Part shown: positions 1 to 7,004 of the stretch, piece after piece | Layout: each line of letters begins with the position of its first letter | Numbering within the stretch: position 1 is the stretch's first letter | Source: LMUY01 sp964242925 | GTDB lineage: Bacteria; Pseudomonadota; Alphaproteobacteria; Acetobacterales; Acetobacteraceae | Direction of reading: 5' to 3' | NCBI GenBank assembly: GCA_964242925.1 | Contig: CAXTBW010000001.1 | Coordinates: 1-64,000 of the forward strand | DNA length: 64,000 bases | Notes under the pieces: generated by a model | The model's database searches: none | Told to the model about the DNA's origin: nothing | The model's input: the letters and a program-made list of their open reading frames with translations, nothing else | Translations under genes and position numbers: made by a program

Positions 1-923
1 TGCTGCGCCGTGGACAGCGCGTTGGACCCGGGCTGCTGGAACACCAGCAGCGCCGTCGCCCGCAACGAGTTCAGGTAGCTGTTCGAGCCGTAATCCTGCG
101 CGCCCAGCTCCACCCGGCCGACATCGCTGACCCGGGTGACGTGGCCGTCCGCGTCGGACTTGATGATGATGTCGGCGAACTGCGCCGGGTCGGTCAGCCG
201 GCCCTGCGTCTCCACGTTGAGCTGGAATGCGCCCGGCTGCGGCATCGGGGGCTGGCCCAGCACGCCGGACGACACCTGCACGTTCTGCGCCTGCAACGCC
301 GCGACCACCTCGCCGGCGGTCAGGTTGTGCGCCGCGACCTTGTCCGGATCGAGCCAGATCCGCATCGAGTAGTCCCTCCCGCCGAAGATCTGCACGTCGC
401 CCACGCCGTCGAGCCGGGACAGCGCATCCTTCACGTGCAGGGTCGCGTAGTTCGACATGTACAGCTGGTCGCGCGAGCCGTCCGGCGACGAGAGGTGGAT
501 CACCATCAGGATGTCGGGCGAGTTCTTCTTCACCGTCACGCCCAGCCGCTGCACCGCGTCCGGCAGGCGCGGCAGGGCGATGGACACGCGATTCTGCGTC
601 AGCACCTGCGCGGTGTCGAGGTTGGTGCCGAGCTTGAACGTGACGGAGACGATCAGCTTGCCGTCGCCGGTCGACTGGCTGCTTAGGTACAGCATGTTCT
701 CGACGCCGTTGATCTGCTGTTCCAGGGGCGTGGCGACCGTCTGGCTCAGCACCTCGGCGGACGCGCCGGGGTAGGTGGCGGTCACCTGCACCATGGGCGG
801 CGCGATCTCGGGATACTGCGTGATGGGCAGCGTGAAGTAGGCGACGCCGCCGACGATGGTGATGAACAGCGACAGCACCGTCGCGAAGACGGGGTGGTCG
901 ATGAAGAAATGCGAGAGCTTCAT
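1..923 (-). CDS. RND efflux pump inner-membrane subunit (AcrB/HAE1 family), 3' end outside window
   Basis: This is the N-terminal 307 residues of a proton-driven RND multidrug exporter; the rest lies beyond the left edge. The start ATG at 923 opens with MKLSHFFIDHPVFATVLSLF, the usual HAE1 N-terminus with the first transmembrane helix. It is followed by the periplasmic porter domain, with the typical runs QYPEIAPPMVQVTATYPGAS, TPLEQQINGVENMLYL and RLDGVGDVQIFGGRDYSMRI. It starts 9 nt after the stop of the membrane-fusion protein on the same strand, so the two form one pump operon, presumably completed by an outer-membrane channel elsewhere. Substrates cannot be told from this part. The family call is secure. 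Confidence 0.93.
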   Translation of the reverse strand, partial: MKLSHFFIDHPVFATVLSLFITIVGGVAYFTLPITQYPEIAPPMVQVTATYPGASAEVLSQTVATPLEQQINGVENMLYLSSQSTGDGKLIVSVTFKLGTNLDTAQVLTQNRVSIALPRLPDAVQRLGVTVKKNSPDILMVIHLSSPDGSRDQLYMSNYATLHVKDALSRLDGVGDVQIFGGRDYSMRIWLDPDKVAAHNLTAGEVVAALQAQNVQVSSGVLGQPPMPQPGAFQLNVETQGRLTDPAQFADIIIKSDADGHVTRVSDVGRVELGAQDYGSNSYLNSLRATALLVFQQPGSNALSTAQ

Positions 924-932
924 GGCGAGCCC

Positions 933-2177
933 CTAGTTCTGAGACGCGAGTTCGATCTTGCCCGGCAGTGGCGTGACCTTGGCGCCGGGCCGCACGCGCA
1001 TGAGGCCGCTGATCACGACCTGATCGCTTGGCGCCAGGCCGCTGGTGATCACCCGCAGCCGGTTGTCATCCAACGCGCCGATCTCGACCGGGCGCGGGGT
1101 GACCGTGCCGTCGGCCGCGACCACCATGAGCAACTTGCGCGACTGATCGGTGACCAGCGCCGCATCGGGCACCATCAGCACGGGGCGCGGGCCGGACACC
1201 GGCAGCCGCAGCCGCGCGAACTGGCCCGGCGTGATCAGCAGGTCGGGGTTTGCCACGGTGGCCCGGGCGTGCAGCGTGCCGCTGCTGCGGTCGACCGCGT
1301 TGTCGATGAAGTTAAGGTCGCCGCGGCGAGGCCAGCCGGTCTCGTCGTCCAGGCTGACCTGCACGACACGATCCAGGCCGGGCTGCCCGCTGGCCAGGAA
1401 CCGCTTGTAGGCGAGGGTGTCCGCCTCGCTCATGTCGAAGTCGAGGTGAATCGGGTCGAGCGACACGATGCTGGTCAGCACCGTGCTGCTGGTGGCGCCG
1501 ATGCCGCCGCTGACCAGGCTGCCGAGCGAGACGCGGCGCATGCTGACCCGGCCGCTGAACGGCGCCGTGATGCGGGTGAAGTCGAGGTTGAGCTGGGCCG
1601 CGTGGATTGACGCCTTGGCCTGCTCGATGGCGGCGGCGGCGGCCTGCTGCGCTTGCACGCGCTGGTCCAGCAGCTCGCGGGAGGCGAAATCATCCCGCGT
1701 CAGGTTCGTTGTCCGAACCACTTGTTTGTTCGCCAGGTCCATCGCGGCGACGGCAGTCTGGTATTGCGCCACCGCCTGCTGCAACGCGATGTCGTACGGC
1801 CGCGGGTCGATGACGAAGAGCAGGTCGCCCTTGCGCACGATCTGGCCGTCGGTGAAGTGGATCTCCGTCAGGTAGCCGCTCACCTGCGCGCGCAGGTCGA
1901 CCTGGTCGATGGCCGAGAACTGCCCGGTGAATTCGGTCGACCGCGCGATGGTGCGGCTGAGCGGGGCGCTGACGGTCACCGTCGGCGGGGGCGGCGCGGC
2001 GGATTGGACCGTCGCAGCCCCGTCGCGCCCATACTCCCAATACAGGCCGCCGCCTGCCAAAAGCAGCCCGCAGACAGACAGCGCGAGCCAGCCTCGCCGC
2101 CCGCGTTTCGGCGCTGGCGACGTGTCCTCGGTCAAGTGCTCACGCGGGCTAATTTCGATCTGCTTGACGTCGATCAT
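933..2177 (-). CDS. RND efflux periplasmic adaptor (membrane-fusion protein)
   Basis: A 414-residue AcrA/MexE-like adaptor that would link the RND pump to an outer-membrane channel. It has a short cytoplasmic lead, one membrane anchor near residues 29-48 (WLALSVCGLLLAGGGLYWEY) and a lipoyl-type half motif (LRAQVSGYLTEIHFTDGQIV). An alpha-helical hairpin rich in Q and A follows, then the second lipoyl half (FTRITAPFSGRVSMRRVSLG) and beta-barrel and membrane-proximal regions. The anchor is a transmembrane helix, with no lipobox. It lies between an SDR gene upstream and the RND gene downstream, 9 nt from the latter. Family secure, substrate unknown. Confidence 0.93.
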   Translation of the reverse strand: MIDVKQIEISPREHLTEDTSPAPKRGRRGWLALSVCGLLLAGGGLYWEYGRDGAATVQSAAPPPPTVTVSAPLSRTIARSTEFTGQFSAIDQVDLRAQVSGYLTEIHFTDGQIVRKGDLLFVIDPRPYDIALQQAVAQYQTAVAAMDLANKQVVRTTNLTRDDFASRELLDQRVQAQQAAAAAIEQAKASIHAAQLNLDFTRITAPFSGRVSMRRVSLGSLVSGGIGATSSTVLTSIVSLDPIHLDFDMSEADTLAYKRFLASGQPGLDRVVQVSLDDETGWPRRGDLNFIDNAVDRSSGTLHARATVANPDLLITPGQFARLRLPVSGPRPVLMVPDAALVTDQSRKLLMVVAADGTVTPRPVEIGALDDNRLRVITSGLAPSDQVVISGLMRVRPGAKVTPLPGKIELASQN

Positions 2178-2219
2178 GGAGCGGCCTTCTCGAATTGGAC
2201 AAACACGCGGCCGGCCCGG

Positions 2220-2972
2220 CTACATTCCAATGCCGCCTGCGACCAGCAGCGTTTCGCCCGTGATCCAGCTCGCTTCGCTGGAAGCGAAGAAGGCGACGGA
2301 GGCCGCGATGTCCTCGGGTTGTCCGACCCGGCCGAGCGGGCTGTTGGCGATCGCCCAGGCCTCGAAGTCGCCGCCCGCGAAGCCGGCGGTCTGCGTCCCC
2401 TCGGTGATCACGAAGCCCGGGTTGACGCTATTGACGCGGATCTTCCGCGGCGCGAATTCCTTCGCAAGGGACTTGGTGATCGAGTCCACGGCGCCCTTCG
2501 TGCCGACATAGATCGCGGCGGCTTCCGGCGCGAGCGTGCTCACGACGGAGCTGATGTTGACGATGCTGCCGCCGGTCGCGGGGAAGAGCGGGAGCAAGGC
2601 CCGCGTCGCCAGCAGCAGGCCCAGCACGTTGGTGTCGAACTGGCGATGGAACTCCGACGCCGAGAGGCCCTCGATCGGGCCCATGGCATAGACGCCGGCA
2701 TTGTTGACAAGCACGTCCACGCGGCCGTACGCCTCGCGCACCGCCTCGAACAACCGGGTCACATCGGCCTCGTTGGATACGCTCGCGCCGATCGCGATCG
2801 CCTTGCCGCCGGCCTGGACGATGCTGGCGACCACCCGGTCTGCGCCCTCCTTGCTGGAAGAGTAGTTGACGACGACCGAGGCGCCTTCGGCTGCGAGCCG
2901 TTTCGCGATGCCTGCGCCGATGCCCTTCGAAGCGCCGGTTACGACGGCGATCTTATCGGTGAACCTTGCCAT
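2220..2972 (-). CDS. SDR family oxidoreductase
   Basis: A classical short-chain dehydrogenase/reductase of 250 residues. It shows the NAD(P) motif TGASKGIG near the N-terminus, NNAG, the catalytic serine region (VNISS) and an active-site YVGTK (YxxxK), and ends with a TGETLLVAGG-type C-terminus. I chose ATG 2972 because a CAGGGAA Shine-Dalgarno stretch lies 8 nt upstream; a GTG at 2990 would add six residues. It is transcribed with the TetR gene upstream and the efflux adaptor and pump downstream. It may be a reductase for carbonyl compounds controlled with the pump, though nothing in the sequence names the substrate. Confidence 0.9.
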   Translation of the reverse strand: MARFTDKIAVVTGASKGIGAGIAKRLAAEGASVVVNYSSSKEGADRVVASIVQAGGKAIAIGASVSNEADVTRLFEAVREAYGRVDVLVNNAGVYAMGPIEGLSASEFHRQFDTNVLGLLLATRALLPLFPATGGSIVNISSVVSTLAPEAAAIYVGTKGAVDSITKSLAKEFAPRKIRVNSVNPGFVITEGTQTAGFAGGDFEAWAIANSPLGRVGQPEDIAASVAFFASSEASWITGETLLVAGGIGM

Positions 2973-2995
2973 GATGGCATTCCCTGACACGTGTT

Positions 2996-3013
2996 TTGGA
3001 GTGGAAGCTCCAA
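2996..3013. promoter_or_regulatory. Inverted repeat TTGGAG-N6-CTCCAA upstream of the SDR/efflux genes
   Basis: Perfect 6-bp arms with a 6-nt spacer, 24 nt upstream of the SDR start and downstream of the TetR gene. The size and position suit an operator for the adjacent TetR-family regulator. The assignment is inference. Confidence 0.4.
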
Positions 3014-3051
3014 TAGCGGCCTAGGTAGGGCCGCGCGTGTCGGCGATCAAG

Positions 3052-3081
3052 GATATTTTGAAGCGCCCGCAACAAAATATC
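3052..3081. promoter_or_regulatory. 9-bp inverted repeat overlapping the tetR stop codon
   Basis: GATATTTTG and CAAAATATC are perfect arms around a 12-nt spacer. They sit at the very end of the TetR gene and about 80 nt before the SDR start. The AT-rich arms stand out in GC-rich surroundings. It could be a second regulator site, part of the SDR/efflux promoter, or a weak transcript-end hairpin. The function is not known. Confidence 0.4.
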
Positions 3082-3754
3082 AAATGTAGGCCAGCGCGCC
3101 TTGTTTCAGCGGGCAACCGGCCAGCGCTTGCTCGCCGGAGGGCCAGGCGCGCATGCCAATCTCGACGATCTCCAACAGGCGCTCGCGGGAGGCGCCGTCG
3201 CGCGCCTGGACCACCATGCCGCGCGATAGCGCGCTGTAGAATGCCGCCAGCGCGTCGGCGTCCGTGCTGGCTGGCACGTCGCCCTCCTCAATGCCCCTGC
3301 GGATGCGATCGGCCAAGGCCGACTCCGCGGCTGCGCGGTATCCGGCCATCCTGTCCCGCAAGCCGTTGAGCGCCGGGGAGACGTGCGTGCCGGCCAGCGA
3401 GATCATGCAACCCGTCGGCATGTCGTCCCGGGTGCCCTCGCGCGCGGCCGCCTTCAACAGCCGCTCGAACGCGGTCTTCGCGTCCGTCGCGGCCGCGAGC
3501 TCGCCTACGAACCACTCCCGCGAGCACGCCATGTAGGCCTCGGTGGCCTCCTGATACAGTCGCTCCTTGCTGCCGAACGAGTTGCAGAAGCTGGACGGGC
3601 TGATGCCCATGGCGGCGATGAGGTCGTCGAAGGACGCGCCTTCGTAGCCGCGCTCCCAGAACAGCTTCATCGCCTGTTGCAGCGCAATCGAGCGATCGAA
3701 ATTCTTGGGCCGGCCTCGGCCGCGCTTCACGCTCTCGTTTTCTTCTTTTGTCAT
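3080..3754 (-). CDS. TetR/AcrR family transcriptional regulator
   Basis: A 224-residue repressor-type regulator. After a basic lead (KRGRGRPKNFDRS) comes the TetR helix-turn-helix, covering AMKLFWERGYEGASFDDLIA and MGISPSSFCNSFGSKERLY; the C-terminal half is the variable ligand-binding domain. ATG 3754 is chosen over an upstream TTG at 3817 because the protein then begins just before the basic lead and has AGGGCG before the start. It is the first gene of a leftward group with an SDR and an RND pump, so it probably represses them in response to a pump substrate. Two inverted repeats between it and the SDR are candidate operators. Confidence 0.9.
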   Translation of the reverse strand: MTKEENESVKRGRGRPKNFDRSIALQQAMKLFWERGYEGASFDDLIAAMGISPSSFCNSFGSKERLYQEATEAYMACSREWFVGELAAATDAKTAFERLLKAAAREGTRDDMPTGCMISLAGTHVSPALNGLRDRMAGYRAAAESALADRIRRGIEEGDVPASTDADALAAFYSALSRGMVVQARDGASRERLLEIVEIGMRAWPSGEQALAGCPLKQGALAYI

Positions 3755-3820
3755 CGCCCTAAACCTCGACCGCAGGCCAATGCGGCTCTTATGACCATAT
3801 AGGAGGCGCTGCTCCAAATC

Positions 3821-4693
3821 TCAGTCTCGACAGCTGCCGACCTGGACGCCGAGTGACCGCTCCGCGGCTAGCGCCGGTTTCACCGCGATCAGGGACTCGA
3901 TTAGCCGCCGGTCGGCTGTCGTCGCAGGATTGTAGACGATGAGGCTGAGGTCCGGCCGGCCGTCGACCGCAAAGGCGGAGTACTCCAAGGCCAGAAGGCC
4001 CAGCTCGGGATGGCGCAGGTGCTTGACGCCGTCGCCATGCGTCTGCACGTCGTTGTCGCGCCACATCGACGCGAACTCGGGGCTCGACCGGCATAGCTCG
4101 TCGACCAGCGGCGCGACCTCCGCATCGGCGCCCGCGCGTGCTGCGTCGATGCGGAACGCCGCCACGACGAAGCGCGCCACCGCCTCCCACTCCGGTTGCG
4201 CAGCGCGGACCCGGGAGTCGCAGAAGATCATGCGGAGAACGTTGCGCTGGTCCGGCGGCAGCGCGCCGTAGTCGGTGAGCACTCGAGCGGCGGCGCGGTT
4301 CCAGGCCACGACGTCCCATGTTGCCGTCCTGACGATGGCCGGGCAGTAGGTCAGCGTGTCCAGCAGACGTTGCAGCCGAGGCGTGATCGGGTCGGCCCCG
4401 CGGTAACGGATTTCGGGTAGGCGGCCGAGGCCGACGAGGAACAGGTGCTCCCGCTCGACGTCCGTCAGGGTCAGCGCCCGCGCGATCCGGTCGAGCACGT
4501 CTGCAGAGGGGCGTCCGCCGCGGCCCTGTTCCAACCAGGCGTACCAGGTCGCGCTGATATTGGCCCGGTGCGCCACCTCCTCGCGGCGCAACCCGGCCGT
4601 TCGCCGTCGGCCCCCGGAGATGCCGAACGACGCGGGATCGAGCTTGGTGCGGCGGTTCCTGAGATAGGCGCCGAGGGACCGACCGTCAGACAA
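3821..4693 (-). CDS. Helix-turn-helix regulator of the MmyB type
   Basis: A 290-residue regulator with an N-terminal Xre-type helix-turn-helix (LRREEVAHRANISATWYAWL) and a C-terminal MmyB-like ligand-binding domain. The latter is recognisable by PRLQRLLDTL, the WNRAAA and NVLRMIF motifs and the HPELGLLALEY stretch. It begins with TTG at 4693, with AATAGGA about 10 nt upstream; no ATG or GTG start fits. It faces an NAD(P)-binding SDR gene across 98 nt. That is a common arrangement for this family, where the regulator usually represses the divergent oxidoreductase. The ligand is unknown. Confidence 0.88.
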   Translation of the reverse strand: MSDGRSLGAYLRNRRTKLDPASFGISGGRRRTAGLRREEVAHRANISATWYAWLEQGRGGRPSADVLDRIARALTLTDVEREHLFLVGLGRLPEIRYRGADPITPRLQRLLDTLTYCPAIVRTATWDVVAWNRAAARVLTDYGALPPDQRNVLRMIFCDSRVRAAQPEWEAVARFVVAAFRIDAARAGADAEVAPLVDELCRSSPEFASMWRDNDVQTHGDGVKHLRHPELGLLALEYSAFAVDGRPDLSLIVYNPATTADRRLIESLIAVKPALAAERSLGVQVGSCRD

Positions 4694-4717
4694 GATTGCG
4701 CATCCTATTAGCCTTTA

Positions 4718-4727
4718 TACCCGGGTA
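4718..4727. promoter_or_regulatory. Perfect palindrome TACCCGGGTA between divergent genes
   Basis: A 10-bp perfect palindrome in the 98-nt gap between the MmyB-type regulator and the divergent SDR. It is a plausible half or core of the regulator's operator; function inferred from position only. Confidence 0.35.
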
Positions 4728-4791
4728 AGGTCACTACTTTAACAGTTTACGCGCCGCGCCCACAACGTCCTCAGGAAATGGAGGCGACGTC

Positions 4792-5679
4792 ATGCGCGTA
4801 TTCGTAACGGGGGCCACCGGGTTTATCGGCTCTGTCGTAGTCAAGGAACTTGTTGACGCCGGGCATCAGGTGCTTGGACTGACGCGGTCCGACGTGGGAG
4901 CCCAGTCTTTGACGGCCGCAGGGGCCGAGGCGCATCGGGGGTCGCTTGAAGACCTGGACAGTCTACGCGCCGGGGCGGCCAAGTCGGACGGCGTGATACA
5001 CACCGCGTTCGACCACGACTTCTCGAACTTCGTGGCGAACTGCGAGAAGGACAGGCGCGCCATCGAAGCGCTCGCCGGCGCGCTCACCGGGTCCGACCGG
5101 CCTCTCGTCATCACGTCCGGCGTCGGAGTGGGGAGCACCGGGCCAGGGCAACCGGCCAGCGAGGACATTTTCAACCGGGACTACCCGAACCCCCGTGTCG
5201 CTTCGGAACTGGCAGGGGCGGCGATGTCGGCGGCCGGGGTCAACGTGTCGGTGGTGCGTCTTCCCCAGGTTCACGACACGGTCAAGCAGGGCCTCGTCAC
5301 CTACGCGGTGACCATAGCCCGCGAGAAGGGCGTCTCGGCGTATGTCGGGGACGGGCTCAACCGCTACTCGGCGGCGCACGTGGACGATGTCGCGCGTCTC
5401 TACCGGCTGGCGTTGGAGAAGCGGGAACCGGGCGCGAGGTATCACGCGGTGGACGAGGAAGGCGTGCCGGTCCGATCCATCGCGGAAGTCATCGGCCAAG
5501 GCTTGAATGTGCCGGTGGTGTCCCTGTCTCCGGAGGCGGCGGCAGGTCATTTCGGATGGCTGGCCGCGTTCGTTGGTCTGGACCTTGCGGCATCGAGCAC
5601 GCTCACGCGGAAGCGGCTCGGATGGCGGCCGACCGGCCCCGGGTTGATTGCCGATCTCCAGCAAATGCGCTATTCCTAA
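4792..5679 (+). CDS. NAD(P)-dependent extended/atypical SDR oxidoreductase
   Basis: A 295-residue NAD(P)-binding protein of the epimerase-like SDR branch. It starts MRVFVTGATGFIGS with the TGATGFIG nucleotide motif. A later stretch, RYSAAHVDDVARLYRLALEK, is typical of the extended SDRs annotated as NAD-dependent epimerase/dehydratase or 3-beta-HSD family. The usual YxxxK is not evident, as in other atypical members. ATG 4792 follows GGAGGCG. It is divergent from the MmyB-type regulator, which likely controls it. The substrate is unknown. Confidence 0.87.
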   Translation: MRVFVTGATGFIGSVVVKELVDAGHQVLGLTRSDVGAQSLTAAGAEAHRGSLEDLDSLRAGAAKSDGVIHTAFDHDFSNFVANCEKDRRAIEALAGALTGSDRPLVITSGVGVGSTGPGQPASEDIFNRDYPNPRVASELAGAAMSAAGVNVSVVRLPQVHDTVKQGLVTYAVTIAREKGVSAYVGDGLNRYSAAHVDDVARLYRLALEKREPGARYHAVDEEGVPVRSIAEVIGQGLNVPVVSLSPEAAAGHFGWLAAFVGLDLAASSTLTRKRLGWRPTGPGLIADLQQMRYS

Positions 5680-5754
5680 TGACTGGCGCACCTCTCGGCG
5701 AAAGCAACCTTTGTTGGCGTTCCGCCGTTCAAAGGCCGTCATTGGAGCACAATC

Positions 5755-5937
5755 ATGAAGTATGCCGCCCTCGCCATCGTCGTGTCTTGCGGTCTTCTCG
5801 CCGGGTGCAACACCGCGCCGCCAAACCAGATCACTCTCGATAGCGGCATTGGCGCGACCGGGTCGGCGGGAACCCGGGGCGGCTTCGCAGCGCCGCCGGC
5901 ATCGGCTGGCGCGTTGTCGACCACTCCGGTTCGATAG
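5755..5937 (+). CDS. Small predicted lipoprotein
   Basis: A 60-residue protein with a short signal peptide and a clear lipobox (LLAGC) at residues 15-19, so it should be lipidated at Cys19 and anchored on the periplasmic side. The mature part is low-complexity (G, A, S, P, T). The start ATG is preceded by GGAG. It stands alone after the SDR gene and is followed by a hairpin shared with the convergent LysR gene. Similar tiny lipoproteins are widespread in alphaproteobacteria and have no known function. Confidence 0.72.
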   Translation: MKYAALAIVVSCGLLAGCNTAPPNQITLDSGIGATGSAGTRGGFAAPPASAGALSTTPVR

Positions 5938-5944
5938 ACGCCAA

Positions 5945-5964
5945 GGCGGCGTTTCGGCGCCGCC
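5945..5964. terminator. Bidirectional hairpin between the lipoprotein and lysR genes
   Basis: GGCGGCG and CGCCGCC pair perfectly around a 6-nt loop, between the stop codons of two convergent genes. There is no long T tract, which is usual in GC-rich alphaproteobacteria. Confidence 0.6.
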
Positions 5965-5965
5965 C

Positions 5966-6832
5966 TCACTGGCTCATCTCCGCGCGTAACCAGGCGGTCA
6001 ACTGCTGCACGTCAGTCCGCGAGCGGAGATGCTGGGCCATCCACAGGTCGAGCGAGTGTGGACCCGGCGTGAAGCCCAGCGGGGCAGCGAGGTGGCCGGC
6101 TGCGATCTCGCTCTCCACGAGCAAACGCGGCACGATCGCGACGCCGAGGCCGCACGCCGCGGCTTGAATCACCAGGTAGAAGTGCTCGTAACGCTCATGC
6201 GGCGTGAGAGCGATGCCCGGCGCGCGGATCGCCTCCAGCCATTCCGCCCAGGCTGTCGGCCGGGTCTGCGTGCAGAGCAGGCGGGCATGCGCCAAATCGG
6301 CCGGCGTGGTGATGCGCAGCCGTTCGGCATAATCCGGGTGGCAGACCGGACCGATCTCCTCGGTGATCAGCGTGGTGCAGACCGCGGTCTGCGGGGAGTG
6401 GTACATGCTGTTGCGGATGGCGACGCTGATCTCGTCGCGGATGAAGTCGACCTCGCCGTGATTGACGTCGAGCCGCAACTCGACCGACGGGTGCTCCCGC
6501 TTGAACCGGCCGAGCCGCGGCAGCAGCCAATACATCATGATGGTGGCCGAGCAGGACAGCGTGAGCGGCGCCGGCTGCACGCGTGACAGCGCCAGGTGCA
6601 TGCGGTCGAACGCCTGGGCCAGGTCGGCGGCAAGTTGGGCGCCCTCGCGCGTCGCCAGCACGGAGCGGGGCAGGCGCTGCAGCAACGGCAGGCCGAACCG
6701 CTCCTCCAACGCCTTCACATGCCGGCTGACAGCGCCGTGCGTGACGCTCAGTTCCGCGGCGGCGGCGGTCATGCTGCCGAGGCGCGCGACCGCCTCGAAG
6801 GCGCGCAGGGCGTTGAGCGGCAGCCGCGACAT
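5966..6832 (-). CDS. LysR-family regulator (GcvA-like) of the adjacent catabolic operon
   Basis: A 288-residue LysR-type regulator. The N-terminus MSRLPLNALRAFEAVARLGS and the helix-turn-helix LSVTHGAVSRHVKALEERFG are GcvA-like, followed by a periplasmic-binding-fold effector domain. ATG 6832 is chosen because AGGAGG lies 9 nt upstream; a GTG at 6856 would lengthen it by 8 residues. It is divergent from the TRAP permease that opens the RLP/kinase operon. A perfect 8-bp inverted repeat lies 22 nt in front of its own start, so it probably autoregulates and activates the operon on binding the substrate or an intermediate. Confidence 0.9.
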   Translation of the reverse strand: MSRLPLNALRAFEAVARLGSMTAAAAELSVTHGAVSRHVKALEERFGLPLLQRLPRSVLATREGAQLAADLAQAFDRMHLALSRVQPAPLTLSCSATIMMYWLLPRLGRFKREHPSVELRLDVNHGEVDFIRDEISVAIRNSMYHSPQTAVCTTLITEEIGPVCHPDYAERLRITTPADLAHARLLCTQTRPTAWAEWLEAIRAPGIALTPHERYEHFYLVIQAAACGLGVAIVPRLLVESEIAAGHLAAPLGFTPGPHSLDLWMAQHLRSRTDVQQLTAWLRAEMSQ

Positions 6833-6854
6833 AGCCGGCGCCCTCCTATGATGC

Positions 6855-6877
6855 ACCTGTGAGCAATCTTCACAGGT
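6855..6877. promoter_or_regulatory. Probable LysR operator, ACCTGTGA-N7-TCACAGGT
   Basis: Perfect 8-bp arms with a 7-nt spacer, containing the T-N11-A core typical of LysR-type sites. It lies in the 172-nt gap between the lysR gene and the TRAP permease, close to the lysR start. The role is inferred from form and position. Confidence 0.6.
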
Positions 6878-7004
6878 CCTGGCGTCGATCTCAAGTTCTC
6901 CACCGCGGCGGTCCGGACTAGCGTTCGGTCAACACGGCGCGAAACGGCGTCGGACAATGCCGGACCTGGGCTTGCGCGCCCGAACGGTCTGTCGGGAGGT
7001 TGCC

